The translations under genes were made by a program, and so were the position numbers. Shown in pieces: positions 1 through 7,709 of a stretch of 64,000 nucleotides of DNA. This DNA is from Streptomyces sp. NBC_01571 (lineage in GTDB: Bacteria; Actinomycetota; Actinomycetes; Streptomycetales; Streptomycetaceae), in the NCBI RefSeq assembly GCF_026339875.1, contig NZ_JAPEPZ010000004.1, positions 62,001 through 126,000 on the forward strand. The letters are read 5' to 3'. Every line of letters starts with the position of its first letter. Position 1 is the stretch's first letter. The notes under the pieces are model-generated. The model was not told the origin of the DNA, did no database searches, and saw nothing but the letters and a program-made list of their open reading frames with translations.

Positions 1-451
1 ACAACCACCATCGCCCACTGGGTTCGTAGTAGCCGTCGCTCCGCCGCTGTGTCGGACATGACTCCCCCTTAGATCGGAGGACCGACGGTAGCGCCGGTGT
101 CCACATCCGGTCCCTGATTCGCCTACTTGCCCTCCGGTAGCCCGATGTACCCGTGCCTCTCCATCGGAAGGCGAGGCATAGGCCAATCAGTGAGAGGCGC
201 AATGCACTTCACCGCGACGGTCTGCGCCCACGATTCTGGACCGCCGTTCCGTTTATTCGGCAAGCACCGGCCCGAGCACGGTGCACACATGGACAAGGTC
301 CGTACCCTGACCAATGGCCACCTGCGGAAAAGGATCGCGGGGCACGGGCGGAGCGTCCAGGACCACATCCTTCACGGCGCCGAATACAGCCTCGGCAGCG
401 GCGCAGTGAGCTCGGTCATCGTGTGGGTTCAGAGCTGCTTCTGACCCGAAC
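1..451. other. no gene recognised
   Basis: No convincing gene is seen here. Short open frames exist on both strands (for example about 127-444 on plus), but they have mixed third-position composition, no good ribosome binding site and no recognisable motif. The stretch may hold a decayed gene or the downstream flank of the minus-strand gene that ends at 553. Confidence 0.5.
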
Positions 452-492
452 GGCTGGAGTGCCCGCCACCGATGGTGGCGGACCCTCCAGCC
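452..492 (-). terminator. hairpin downstream of 553-1488
   Basis: Arms GGCTGGAG..CCGCCACC (452-459, 463-470) pair with GGTGGCGG..CTCCAGCC (474-481, 485-492), giving 16 base pairs with one 3-nt internal loop and a 3-nt terminal loop. It lies about 60 bp past the stop of the minus-strand gene at 553, so it probably ends that transcript. There is no long U tract, as is usual in Streptomyces. Confidence 0.6.
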
Positions 493-552
493 CTTTCAGA
501 TGTCATGCCCGCGGATTCTGACCTGGTGCCCGATGGCGTTCCCTGCCAGAGC

Positions 553-1488
553 TCAGCTGTCGAGGTCGAATGTTCCGGAGACACCGGTCTCGCAGAACAG
601 GGCGTCGTCGTGGCGCACGGCGACCGGCCACAGGTTCACGCACTTGCGTTCGTCGACGACGACGTGCCCCGCCTCCTTGAGGAAGTACGTGAACCAGGCG
701 AAGGGCCGGTCGCTGCGGTCGAGATCCACGCTGGCCTGGACGACGGCGCGCGGGTCGGACCACGGAGAGACGGCAGCGGACCCGGGCACGGTGTCGCCGT
801 CGTCGTCGGTGGCGGGCCCGAAGGCTCCGATGCGCAGGTCAAGGCCCATGCACGCGGCGCAGTAGCAGTGCGCCCTGGCGTAGGCGCCGCGGTGGCCGGT
901 CACGCTCCAGCGGGGCCAGTGGTTGGTGCGCGGGCCCCAGCCGAGCTTCTTCTGCTCGCGGACGGTGCGGGCGCAGGCCTGGCAGGTTTTCGGGATCCGG
1001 CCGTGCGCGGCGATCATCTTCTCGTAGTCGGCCCGGTTGTCGGGCAGGTGGAAGTCGACCATGTCGCTGCCCAGGCCAGTACCCCAGTTGGGCTTGTCCC
1101 GGTGCCGCAGCGGCAGCATGTCCGGGGTGCTGGATGCTTCCAGTGCGAGGGGAAGCAGGGCGTGGGTGTCGGCGTCGGCCGGCCAGGCGCCGCCCGGCAG
1201 CGCGGCAGAGATGCGGGCGGCTGCGGCTTCCGCGTCCGGGCGGGTGAGGCAGGGGAAGCGGGCTGCGGTGTGCCCGTCGGGTGTGGAGATGTTCCAGCAC
1301 TGGGTGCCGTAGCCCTCGTATGCGCGGTGTTGGCGGCGGATGTGGGGTGCGGCGTCGAGGGGGCGGGACCAGCCGGTGTGGACGACCAGGCCGCCGGGGG
1401 TGAGGTAGCCGGTGCCGGTCTCGGCTTTCACGTCGTCGGGAAACGCCGGCGTGAAGGCGATCGTGCGCGCGAGCGTGAGCTGTGTCAT
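553..1488 (-). CDS. unknown protein with a C4-type zinc-binding motif
   Basis: 311 aa, start chosen at MTQLTLARTI because the frame upstream has non-coding character; 1500 (MGRQ) is an alternative. The central part has a CxxC pair (CQAC) followed about 40 residues later by CYCAAC, which looks like a treble-clef or zinc-ribbon fold in a largely soluble protein. An HNH-like or DNA-binding role is possible, but no catalytic motif is evident and I do not recognise the family. It is the last gene on the minus strand of this small group and is separated from 1595-1978 by a hairpin, so it may have its own promoter. Confidence 0.75.
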   Translation of the reverse strand: MTQLTLARTIAFTPAFPDDVKAETGTGYLTPGGLVVHTGWSRPLDAAPHIRRQHRAYEGYGTQCWNISTPDGHTAARFPCLTRPDAEAAAARISAALPGGAWPADADTHALLPLALEASSTPDMLPLRHRDKPNWGTGLGSDMVDFHLPDNRADYEKMIAAHGRIPKTCQACARTVREQKKLGWGPRTNHWPRWSVTGHRGAYARAHCYCAACMGLDLRIGAFGPATDDDGDTVPGSAAVSPWSDPRAVVQASVDLDRSDRPFAWFTYFLKEAGHVVVDERKCVNLWPVAVRHDDALFCETGVSGTFDLDS

Positions 1489-1554
1489 CTGTCGTCCCAT
1501 CTCAGGCGGGTTGGATGCGGGAGTCGGTCCACGGCGAGGTCGGACACACGCAGC

Positions 1555-1590
1555 GGTGGGGGTCCCCAGCTGTTGTCGGGGACCCTCACC
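1555..1590 (-). terminator. hairpin between two minus-strand genes
   Basis: GGTGGGGGTCCCC (1555-1567) pairs with GGGGACCCTCACC (1578-1590) with one mismatch and a 10-nt loop. It sits just after the stop of the 1595-1978 gene and probably ends or attenuates that transcript before 553-1488. Confidence 0.5.
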
Positions 1591-1594
1591 GTGT

Positions 1595-1978
1595 TCACCA
1601 GAAGCAGACGCGGCCCTCAATGCGGGCGAGCAGTCCGTCGGGGAGCAGGTCCCGGTCGGTGGCGCTGTGCAGCACGATGAAGGCGGGATCCATGTCGACG
1701 GCGCCGTTGGGCAGGACCCGGTAGGCGGAGATCTGGGCGTGCCAGGTGCGTCTCGGGGCGATGGCATCCGCCTCGTAGGCGATGCACGCGCTGTACGGCG
1801 CGATCGTCGTGCCGGAGCGGTCGCTCACGTGCGGGATGTCCGTGAGGGTCAGGAAGGCGAGGTGGGGAAACTGGCCGGTGGAGGGCCCCTGCGCGGGGTG
1901 GACGGTGGTCAGCACGGCGGTCTCCCTTCCGGCGGGGCGGCGTGGCGTGACAGGGGTGTTGAGCGCGGACGGCGTCAT
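1595..1978 (-). CDS. unknown small soluble protein
   Basis: 127 aa, not recognised. Start at MTPSALNTPV, whose ATG overlaps the stop of the upstream gene (ATGA, 1975-1978), so translation is probably coupled. The first 25 residues are Pro/Thr-rich and likely disordered; the rest alternates hydrophobic and polar residues as in a small alpha/beta domain and ends in IEGRVCFW. No signal peptide, membrane segment or cysteine motif is seen. Confidence 0.7.
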   Translation of the reverse strand: MTPSALNTPVTPRRPAGRETAVLTTVHPAQGPSTGQFPHLAFLTLTDIPHVSDRSGTTIAPYSACIAYEADAIAPRRTWHAQISAYRVLPNGAVDMDPAFIVLHSATDRDLLPDGLLARIEGRVCFW

Positions 1979-2328
1979 GACCGGTCTTCGACCTGCTGCG
2001 GAACCATGACGATCCGGCGGCCGTCGGCGGCGATGACGATCAGGGGGTGGCCTTCGTCGGCGGCGTCGAACACGGCTTGGGCGATGTCCTGGTTGCCGGT
2101 CAGGGCCTCGGGGCTGGGGTCGATACAGAGGAAGTCGACCGGGCACTCCAGCGCCGCGCGGACGGCGTCGCGGGTTCCGGGCTGGGACGGCGGCCGGAGA
2201 CCGGCGGCCAGGGCGGCCTGGTCCAGGTCGCTGTCGGTGAGATCGCTCTGCGCGCCCGTGCTCAACACCGAGTGGACGAGGGCGGCTTGGTAGGCGGCGG
2301 GCTGAGTGCGTTCGGTGATCCGTGGCAT
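1975..2328 (-). CDS. unknown protein, first gene of a minus-strand operon behind a palindromic operator
   Basis: 117 aa, not recognised. Start at MPRITERTQP; a G-rich stretch (GGGGGAC) lies about 8 nt upstream. A longer frame to 2436 would run through the operator palindromes and is rejected. The C-terminal half (about residues 65-117) has the strand-helix pattern of a small alpha/beta domain (VDFLCIDPSPEAL, PLIVIAADGRR). The gene faces the ribbon-helix-helix gene at 2419 across the 2347-2401 palindromes and is the obvious candidate to be regulated by them. Confidence 0.7.
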   Translation of the reverse strand: MPRITERTQPAAYQAALVHSVLSTGAQSDLTDSDLDQAALAAGLRPPSQPGTRDAVRAALECPVDFLCIDPSPEALTGNQDIAQAVFDAADEGHPLIVIAADGRRIVMVPQQVEDRS

Positions 2329-2346
2329 GGGTCCCCCACACAGAGC

Positions 2347-2401
2347 AAGTGGCTTGCCACTTTTAAAGGTAGCCGGACCTGTTGAAAGTGGCAAGCCACT
2401 T
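2347..2401. promoter_or_regulatory. divergent operator: two mirrored 16-bp palindromes
   Basis: AAGTGGC-TT-GCCACTT (2347-2362) and AAGTGGC-AA-GCCACTT (2386-2401) are each inverted repeats, and together they form a larger mirror (17-bp arms 2347-2363 and 2385-2401, 21-bp spacer), centre to centre 39 bp. They fill the gap between divergent genes starting at 2328 (minus) and 2419 (plus), and the right copy is only 17 bp from the plus start. The likely ligand is the ribbon-helix-helix protein encoded at 2419 (inference: autoregulation). Confidence 0.75.
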
Positions 2402-2418
2402 ATGGGATGGTCTTCGTC

Positions 2419-2679
2419 ATGAGCAGCAGCAGACACCGCGACCCGGGCCTCACCGTCCGTCCGCCCGCCGCCCTCAAAACAGCCGCCCAGGACCAGCTAG
2501 GCCAGCGCGGCCGGGAGACCAAAGCGTTCGTCGTGGCCTGCCTCAACGCCCTGGTCGCAGACCCGGACGGCTTCCTGGAACACCTCGCGGAACACTGGCC
2601 GGCCGAGTCCCGCCGCGGCCGGCCACCGCGAGAGACCCCAGCTGAGTCCTGCCGAACGACCACGCCCCATGGGGCGTGA
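2419..2679 (+). CDS. ribbon-helix-helix-like DNA-binding protein
   Basis: 86 aa. Residues about 8-50 fit a CopG/Arc-type ribbon-helix-helix unit: a short strand (GLTVRPP), helix (ALKTAAQDQLGQRG) and a second helix (ETKAFVVACLNALVADP). The tail from about 65 is Arg/Pro-rich. ATG 2419 is preferred because GGGATGG (2404-2410) can act as ribosome binding site; ATG 2407 is an alternative with no spacing for one. The gene starts right after palindromes that look like its own operator. Convergent with the 807-aa gene, whose stop lies 24 bp away. Function in plasmid control is inferred. Confidence 0.65.
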   Translation: MSSSRHRDPGLTVRPPAALKTAAQDQLGQRGRETKAFVVACLNALVADPDGFLEHLAEHWPAESRRGRPPRETPAESCRTTTPHGA

Positions 2680-2703
2680 CGCCCAGGTACTCAGCGACCT
2701 CCA

Positions 2704-5127
2704 TCACGCCACCACCGGCTGGCTGCCCGCACGTGCGGCGGGACTCGCCCACGTCGCCCGCTGCCGGAGCGCGTGCAGTTCCCCCACGGACTGTCGGAGC
2801 AGGTACTCAGCAGCGCGGCGGCCCGCTGCATCCGCCGCCCTGACGGCTTCCGCTTCAGATCCTTGACCCCGTCGGCACGCCGCGTATGCACTATCGGCCT
2901 CCGCCACAGCCTCCCGCGACCTCAGCAGCCGGCGCAGCGCGGCCGTTCGACGGTCATCGCGGATCTGCTGGGCGATCTGCGGAGTGGTGTACGCAATCCA
3001 CTCCGGCTCGGCGTCCGGACCGCAGGCCTGCTCGCACGCCGCTACCAGCAACTCGCGCGTGTCGCACTCGCACCGCCTGGTGAGTGCGGCGACCGCGGCC
3101 GCGTCGGAGAGATCTGCTCGTACGGCGACCGCCAGGTCGACCGACTCCTGCACCAGGTCCTCGGCACGGCGCCGGTAGGAACACCCTGGGCACAGGCCAG
3201 CGGAGCCGGGCAGCCCACAGTCCGCGCAGGAGGCCTGCCTGCGGGCTTCCTGCGCATCTTCCTCGAGAGCGCGGCGCCGCGCGACGGCCTGCTGCCGCTG
3301 CTCGACCTCGCGTTGTGCCCGTGCCCGGCGCAGCTGTGCCCGCTGCTCATCGAGGGCATATTCCTCCCGCAGCCGCCGGTCGGTCTCGGCCCGGCGCTCT
3401 GCGAGTGGGGCGTACGGCATGTCGGCGTCGACCGCGGCCGCGATTCGGGCCCGCAGCGAACGCCGGATGTGGACGACGTTGCCGCAGCTCGGGCAGTCCT
3501 CGCCCGTGTCCAGGCGGATGCCGTCGTCGCATCGCCGGTCCGGGCACGCTGGACGCTGGACCAGACCCCGACCCAGCAGCCAGCCCATCGGATCCCGGAC
3601 CAAGGCCTCGCCTCCGACCTCCCGCAACCGGTCAACGAGGCGGTTGGCCAGCACCTGCGGGGCGGCGGCCGGATCAACGATGCCGGACAGGACCACCAGA
3701 GCCTGCTCAACGGCGGGAAGAACCACGGCCCTTTGGCCATCGCGCAGGTGCCGCCACAGGTAGGCCACCGGAGCCAGAGCCACCTGCGATCGAAGAGCGC
3801 CGGGGTCCTTTTGCTGGTGCTGTCCGTGACCGTCGCTGACGACCGGCGGGCATACGCGGCTGCTGGAGTGCCCGAAAGCCACTCCCCCACCTGGATCGTC
3901 TTGATGGTTTTCCCCGCGGAGCGGGCCGCCTCCCTGAGCACCGGCAGCCGGTGCGGACGACGCAGCAGAAGCGTCCAGTGCCTGGTCCTCGTGCGTGCAC
4001 GCGCGCTCCGGCCGACCACAGCACCCCGAATCGGCGTAGCCGGAAACCCCAGGACCACCATCAGCTTCAGGAGATTCGTCAGCCACAGGAGGGTGATCAG
4101 TGTGAAGGGATGCCGTCTCTGCGAGGTCTGCCCCATCAGGACTGCAGACCTCGCTCTCGCCGTTGACCTGCGGCGTTACCGGCACAAGGGACCTCCTAGC
4201 AGGCAATGCCGAACCTGCGAGGTCTCTAACACAGCCATCAGGGCCATCACTTCGTCCACGGAGACCCCCGTTTCTGACACCGTGCGCGGCCGTCACCGCC
4301 GGCACCACCAGGCGTGAGGCCTGCCACAGGCCCGACGCGGTCTGCCGCCGCGGCCGCTCCACCAGGCCGGCATCCTCCAGCCGAGCCATGACCCGCTCAG
4401 CCCGAGACGACGAGCACCCCAGCAGCCGAGCCAGGGTCACCACCGGCCGCCCGTAGCGCTGCTCGACCCGGCCGCCACACAACCGCACCCGGCCCGTCTC
4501 CGCCGTCTCCAGCACCAGCAAGAGCATGGCCAGCCGGTCCGTCGCAGCTCCATGCCCTGTCCGGGCACCCAGCAGCCCGGCCGGGGTCACACGCCCATCC
4601 CGATGCGCCCAGCCCGGCGCCATTAGGGCCTCCATCAGCCGCAGCAGCGTTGCCAGCTCTGACTTCTGCAACAGCAACGGGTTCCCGGCCTTGCCTCGGG
4701 CTTCCCACAGCGGCAGCACACGGCAGGTCAGGCCGCGGTCTTCGCCGAACTCACCGGTCATCGTCTCGACGTCCACCACGCCGGACCGACGCAGGCCCGG
4801 AACGACCGCGTGTCGCACCCTGGACTCTGACAGCCCCAGCCACCGGCCAAGCTCACGAGCCCGGATCTCCACCACGCCGGTCTCGGACGGCGTACGGGCA
4901 GCCAGCACCACCACCGCAAGCCGCACCGAGTCCGACACGCCATCGTCGAGACCCGAGGCATCCAGCAGCGTGTGCACGGCAGCCGTCAGACGAGCCCGGG
5001 CATCTGTCCCGAGCACCAGAGGGTGCCCGGGACCTCGTTTCACGGTCGGTCCGAGCACATCCGGCACGGCGTGGAGCAAACGACGCCGTACCGGACGGTG
5101 GGTAGCAGGCACGGTCGCGGAGCTCAC
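2704..5127 (-). CDS. large winged-helix/zinc-finger protein, candidate replication initiator
   Basis: 807 aa, GTG start with GGAG about 10 nt upstream. The N-terminal half holds two winged-helix-like segments (about 60-115, ARELGRWLGLSESRVRHAV; about 200-270, LARLLGCSSSRAERVMARL). A low-complexity linker (about 300-440) follows, then a helical domain and a zinc-ribbon (CPDRRC..CPSC). A long Arg/Glu/Gln coiled coil leads to a second CxxC..CxxC cluster (CADC..CPGC). Multi-domain DNA-binding proteins of this build are common on actinomycete plasmids. No helicase or primase motif is seen. With structured non-coding DNA directly upstream (5128-5781), a replication-initiator role is reasonable but unproven; a global regulator is the alternative. 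Confidence 0.7.
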   Translation of the reverse strand: MSSATVPATHRPVRRRLLHAVPDVLGPTVKRGPGHPLVLGTDARARLTAAVHTLLDASGLDDGVSDSVRLAVVVLAARTPSETGVVEIRARELGRWLGLSESRVRHAVVPGLRRSGVVDVETMTGEFGEDRGLTCRVLPLWEARGKAGNPLLLQKSELATLLRLMEALMAPGWAHRDGRVTPAGLLGARTGHGAATDRLAMLLLVLETAETGRVRLCGGRVEQRYGRPVVTLARLLGCSSSRAERVMARLEDAGLVERPRRQTASGLWQASRLVVPAVTAAHGVRNGGLRGRSDGPDGCVRDLAGSALPARRSLVPVTPQVNGESEVCSPDGADLAETASLHTDHPPVADESPEADGGPGVSGYADSGCCGRPERACTHEDQALDASAASSAPAAGAQGGGPLRGENHQDDPGGGVAFGHSSSRVCPPVVSDGHGQHQQKDPGALRSQVALAPVAYLWRHLRDGQRAVVLPAVEQALVVLSGIVDPAAAPQVLANRLVDRLREVGGEALVRDPMGWLLGRGLVQRPACPDRRCDDGIRLDTGEDCPSCGNVVHIRRSLRARIAAAVDADMPYAPLAERRAETDRRLREEYALDEQRAQLRRARAQREVEQRQQAVARRRALEEDAQEARRQASCADCGLPGSAGLCPGCSYRRRAEDLVQESVDLAVAVRADLSDAAAVAALTRRCECDTRELLVAACEQACGPDAEPEWIAYTTPQIAQQIRDDRRTAALRRLLRSREAVAEADSAYAACRRGQGSEAEAVRAADAAGRRAAEYLLRQSVGELHALRQRATWASPAARAGSQPVVA

Positions 5128-5781
5128 GACGACGCTCCGGTGGACCGCACAGGACGCGCCATTTCAGCCCGCTGGCATGGCGGGATAGCGGCTTGAGGCC
5201 GAAACTGTGACCGGGTAGACGGCGCAAAATGCGCCAAACGGGCATGGGTGAGCTGACAAAGAGCAGCCTGATGCTGCAACATGGGTCCTGCTCTCCTGCA
5301 GTTGAGGGAGGGCACGAAAAAGGCGCCTTCGGCGCTGGTTCGGGGAGAACCAAAGATTGAAGTGTTCGGCCGGCTGCTAACCGGACGAACAATCCCTTCA
5401 GGGGGCCTGCGAAGCCCGCCTGGTGGCAGATGGGACGCCATAGCCGAGGTGACTGCGAATCGCCTAGGTGGCCGGGCGTCCCGACGGCTGTTAGACCCGC
5501 TTACCGGGCGCCGCCTATCGCGATTACGACATACAGCCCCCTCGTGGGGCAGTCGTGTACCCGTACGCGGATCGGTGCGGGAAGTCCGAGAGGGCACCAG
5601 GCCGGAGCGACGCACTGGTCGCTGCTACAGCTGGTGCCGTGTTGTGTGTCGTGCGGAGGGTACGGGTACCCTGCTGCATGTCGATCACCTTGGTCGTGGA
5701 AGGGGTGGTCGGCTGGCCGCAGAGCCTCCGCCAAGAGGTTCCGGCCCGCCCCCTTGACTTGCCTAAGGTCTTGGGGGCTTT
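5128..5781. other. gene-free structured region upstream of the candidate initiator gene
   Basis: No credible coding frame on either strand. It contains GGCGCA-AAA-TGCGCC (5221-5235), GCAGC-CTGAT-GCTGC near 5263-5277, and a 10-bp stem with one mismatch (GTTCGGCCGG / CCGGACGAAC, loop CTGCTAA, about 5364-5390), and it is less GC-rich than its surroundings. Candidate roles are the promoter/leader of the minus gene at 5127, a structured RNA or the replication origin. I see no clear iterons here. Confidence 0.4.
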
Positions 5782-6030
5782 TCATTTTTGGATCAAGCTC
5801 GGAGACACGATACTCCCCAGTCCTGATCCCCGTAGTGGCTGGGGAAGACGTGTCGTCAAAAGCTGTATGGTCCCGCCGCGCGGTGCCTCGAAGGCTCCGT
5901 CGTCAGTACGCTCGAAGGCCGGGCTGCCGTTTGCACACCTCGTCAGCTGTTGCTGGGGGAGCGCCAGTTCAGTCTGGTCTTCCAGGCGGCGAAGCAAGGT
6001 GGGCAGGGGCGCCTCATGCGTGTCAGTCAC
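5782..6030 (-). CDS. possible small protein, unknown
   Basis: 82-aa frame with a GTG start (MTDTHEAPLPTLL...). Codon third positions are about three-quarters G/C in the first 60 codons, but the end of the frame is less gene-like. No motif is recognised. A TTTCGCGAAA palindrome (6206-6215) lies upstream, as for the plus gene at 7710, which is some support for a regulated transcript. It could also be a decayed gene. Confidence 0.3.
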   Translation of the reverse strand: MTDTHEAPLPTLLRRLEDQTELALPQQQLTRCANGSPAFERTDDGAFEAPRGGTIQLLTTRLPQPLRGSGLGSIVSPSLIQK

Positions 6031-6203
6031 TTCGGTGCGGCTGCGCTTCCATGCCTGGTGAACATCTCCGGTGAGGCGGCATTGCTGGTCTCCTTCGCGA
6101 AGTGCCGTGAGCTTCCTTCACCAGGAGCCCCGCAGCGGGGGAGCCAGAACCACCGAGTGGCCTCGGTGGCCCTGAGATCTCAAACTGCGGCCCAAGCTAC
6201 CAA

Positions 6204-6217
6204 CCTTTCGCGAAATG
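6204..6217. promoter_or_regulatory. second TTTCGCGAAA palindrome
   Basis: CCTTTCGCGAAATG contains the 10-bp palindrome TTTCGCGAAA (6206-6215) and shares 12 bases (CCTTTCGCGAAA) with the perfect palindrome at 7654-7667. The two copies bracket the GntR/UTRA gene pair, so they may be operators for one of those proteins (inference). Confidence 0.45.
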
Positions 6218-6248
6218 CGGCAAGGTCGCGAGCGAGTGTGAGCAAGCC

Positions 6249-7016
6249 TCAGAAGTCATAACGCAGTTCATAGAGGTGGCTGGCCTTCGCCATCTCAGTC
6301 ACCTCGATCACGCGATCCTCGCGGCTGTGTACAACTCGCAGCGTGCGGAGGATCGGAAGGTCGCTCGGCAGCCTGAGTGTTTCGTACTGCTCCTGGGTTG
6401 CGATGCATGCCGAGACCCGGTCCACGGTTCGGACGGGCGGGTAGCCCGCTTCAGCAAGCAGGGCGGGGGTGCCCCCACGGATCCGCCTCTTCTGTGCGAT
6501 TGGCGTATTTCGTGCAAGTTCCAACGGGTAGTAGGACTTCACCAACTCACACGGCTCGTCGTTGAGGAGCAGGATCTGCTTGCGCAGCACAGCCGTTTCG
6601 TCCGCGGTGATGCCGAGCGCCTCCCGAACATCGGCAGGAGGAATGACTTCTGCAACTTCAAGGAGTTGGGATTTCCCTGTCTGACCCCTGTTCTCCGCCT
6701 CCGTGATCCACCGGTACTGGTCACCCGGGGCGGCCGGCGGCGAGTACTGAGATGGAGTCATGGTCTGCAGCCGCTGGCGCCGAACTTTCACGGAGCTCCC
6801 CGGACGGCCGACGATCAGTCCTTCGTTCTTCAGCAGCCCCAGAGCTTTTTGGACAGTCGCATTCGAGGCTTCGAAACGTGTCTTCAGCTGTTCCGTTGAC
6901 GGGATGGCCGTGTCGGCTGCGTAGTCGCCGGATCTGATCTGCGCGCGTAGGTCGGCTGCGATCCGCTCGTGGAGGGGGCGTGGGTCGATGCTCTCGCTAT
7001 CGATGGCGGGGCTCAT
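6249..7016 (-). CDS. GntR-family (HutC/UTRA type) transcriptional regulator
   Basis: 255 aa. An N-terminal winged helix typical of GntR proteins (about 15-80: LHERIAADLRAQIRSGDY, PSTEQLKTRFEASNATVQKAL, GLIVGRPGSSVKV) is joined to a C-terminal UTRA ligand domain (about 95-255, with DEPCELVKSYYPLELA and a YELRYDF end). In Streptomyces plasmids GntR regulators of this type (KorA/KorSA class) repress transfer or replication genes; the ligand is unknown. The ATG overlaps the stop of the upstream UTRA-only gene (ATGA, 7013-7016), so the two are translationally coupled. Likely targets are the palindromes at 6204 and 7593-7667. Confidence 0.9.
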   Translation of the reverse strand: MSPAIDSESIDPRPLHERIAADLRAQIRSGDYAADTAIPSTEQLKTRFEASNATVQKALGLLKNEGLIVGRPGSSVKVRRQRLQTMTPSQYSPPAAPGDQYRWITEAENRGQTGKSQLLEVAEVIPPADVREALGITADETAVLRKQILLLNDEPCELVKSYYPLELARNTPIAQKRRIRGGTPALLAEAGYPPVRTVDRVSACIATQEQYETLRLPSDLPILRTLRVVHSREDRVIEVTEMAKASHLYELRYDF

Positions 7017-7555
7017 CCCTGCTTCTTCAAGGTGTAGGAGAGGTGGCGCCCTCGCGAGGGCATGGTGATCGCGTCTACTTGCACAGGCTTGCCGTCTGAG
7101 GCGACGTGGACGCGGAGCAAGAGCAGCACCGGCTCATCTGCGCCAAGGTGCAGGAGCCGGCGTTCGTCAGCAGTGGGCATCCGTGCGCTGATGTCTTCGT
7201 GGATGTCGGTCACGGCGTACCCGAGTTCTGCAAGTAGCGTCACAGCCCCGCCCTTGATCTTCTGAGGAGAGGCGAGCGGCGTGTCGGATGCGACCGATGT
7301 CGGGTAGTAGGTATCGGTGAGTTCTACCGGTTCGCCATCGAGAGTGATGATCCGCTTTCGCGCTACAGCGGCCTCTTCCGTGTCGACGCCAAGCGCCCTT
7401 GCCACCAGTGGCGGTGCCTGCATGGTGCCTGCGAAGATCAGCTCTTGGCCCCCCTTGCGGCCGTGACCTGCGGCTTCTTCGGACCAGGCATCACGCTGGC
7501 CTGGAGCGCGTGGCGCAAGGTATGGCGCTGAGGCACTGATCCACTTGTCACTCAC
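7013..7555 (-). CDS. UTRA-domain protein lacking the GntR DNA-binding domain
   Basis: 180 aa, GTG start with GGGGAGG about 9 nt upstream. The whole protein aligns with the ligand-binding half of the adjacent GntR regulator: compare GEPVELTDTYYPTSVASDTP here with EPCELVKSYYPLELARNTP there, and AVTLLAELGY with TPALLAEAGY. There is no winged helix; the frame begins with MSDKWISASAPYL, which resembles the linker before a UTRA domain. It could be a ligand sensor, a heterodimer partner that modulates the full-length regulator, or a regulator that lost its head. The good start site argues for an expressed protein. Confidence 0.8.
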   Translation of the reverse strand: MSDKWISASAPYLAPRAPGQRDAWSEEAAGHGRKGGQELIFAGTMQAPPLVARALGVDTEEAAVARKRIITLDGEPVELTDTYYPTSVASDTPLASPQKIKGGAVTLLAELGYAVTDIHEDISARMPTADERRLLHLGADEPVLLLLRVHVASDGKPVQVDAITMPSRGRHLSYTLKKQG

Positions 7556-7592
7556 CAGCTCGACCTCCCCGCTCGTTGCGATCGCCGAACCT

Positions 7593-7609
7593 TATCGCTA
7601 TTCACGATA
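7593..7609. promoter_or_regulatory. inverted repeat TATCG-n7-CGATA upstream of the regulator pair
   Basis: TATCG-CTATTCA-CGATA lies 38 bp upstream of the GTG at 7555 (minus) in the divergent promoter region; flanking bases CCT/AGG extend the dyad with a 1-nt bulge. It is a likely operator for the GntR regulator controlling its own operon (inference). Confidence 0.45.
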
Positions 7610-7648
7610 GGTGCCCTGGTGGGGTGGCTGCATCTTGATGCGAAACCT

Positions 7649-7676
7649 TGCCGCCTTTCGCGAAAGGTAGTACGTT
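7649..7676 (+). promoter_or_regulatory. promoter with palindromic operator in the -35/-10 spacer
   Basis: TTGCCG (7649-7654) and TACGTT (7671-7676) are 16 bp apart, and the perfect palindrome CCTTTCGCGAAAGG (7654-7667) fills the spacer. This would allow a repressor to block RNA polymerase directly. It lies 34 bp upstream of the plus gene at 7710. Confidence 0.5.
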
Positions 7677-7709
7677 CGTCGCGTCACTCGGCCCAGAGGA
7701 GCGAGATTC

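Noticed and set aside
127..444. 105-codon plus frame near the window start
   Set aside because: TTG start, no ribosome binding site, no motif; third-position GC only moderately high. Left as an uncertain gene-free stretch.
472..1680. 402-codon plus-strand open frame opposite the 553-1488 gene
   Set aside because: High-GC shadow frame with Val/Gly/Ala-rich random composition; the minus-strand reading has normal codon bias, a cysteine motif and a terminator.
2543..2752. Minus-strand frame with an HTH-like start (MEVAEYLGVTPHGAW)
   Set aside because: Overlaps the ends of two better supported genes and third-position GC is low for this genome; probably chance.
5364..5420. tRNA-like fold in the gene-free region
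   Set aside because: A stem is present, but no acceptor/T-arm consensus (GGTTCRANYCC) or anticodon arm could be placed.
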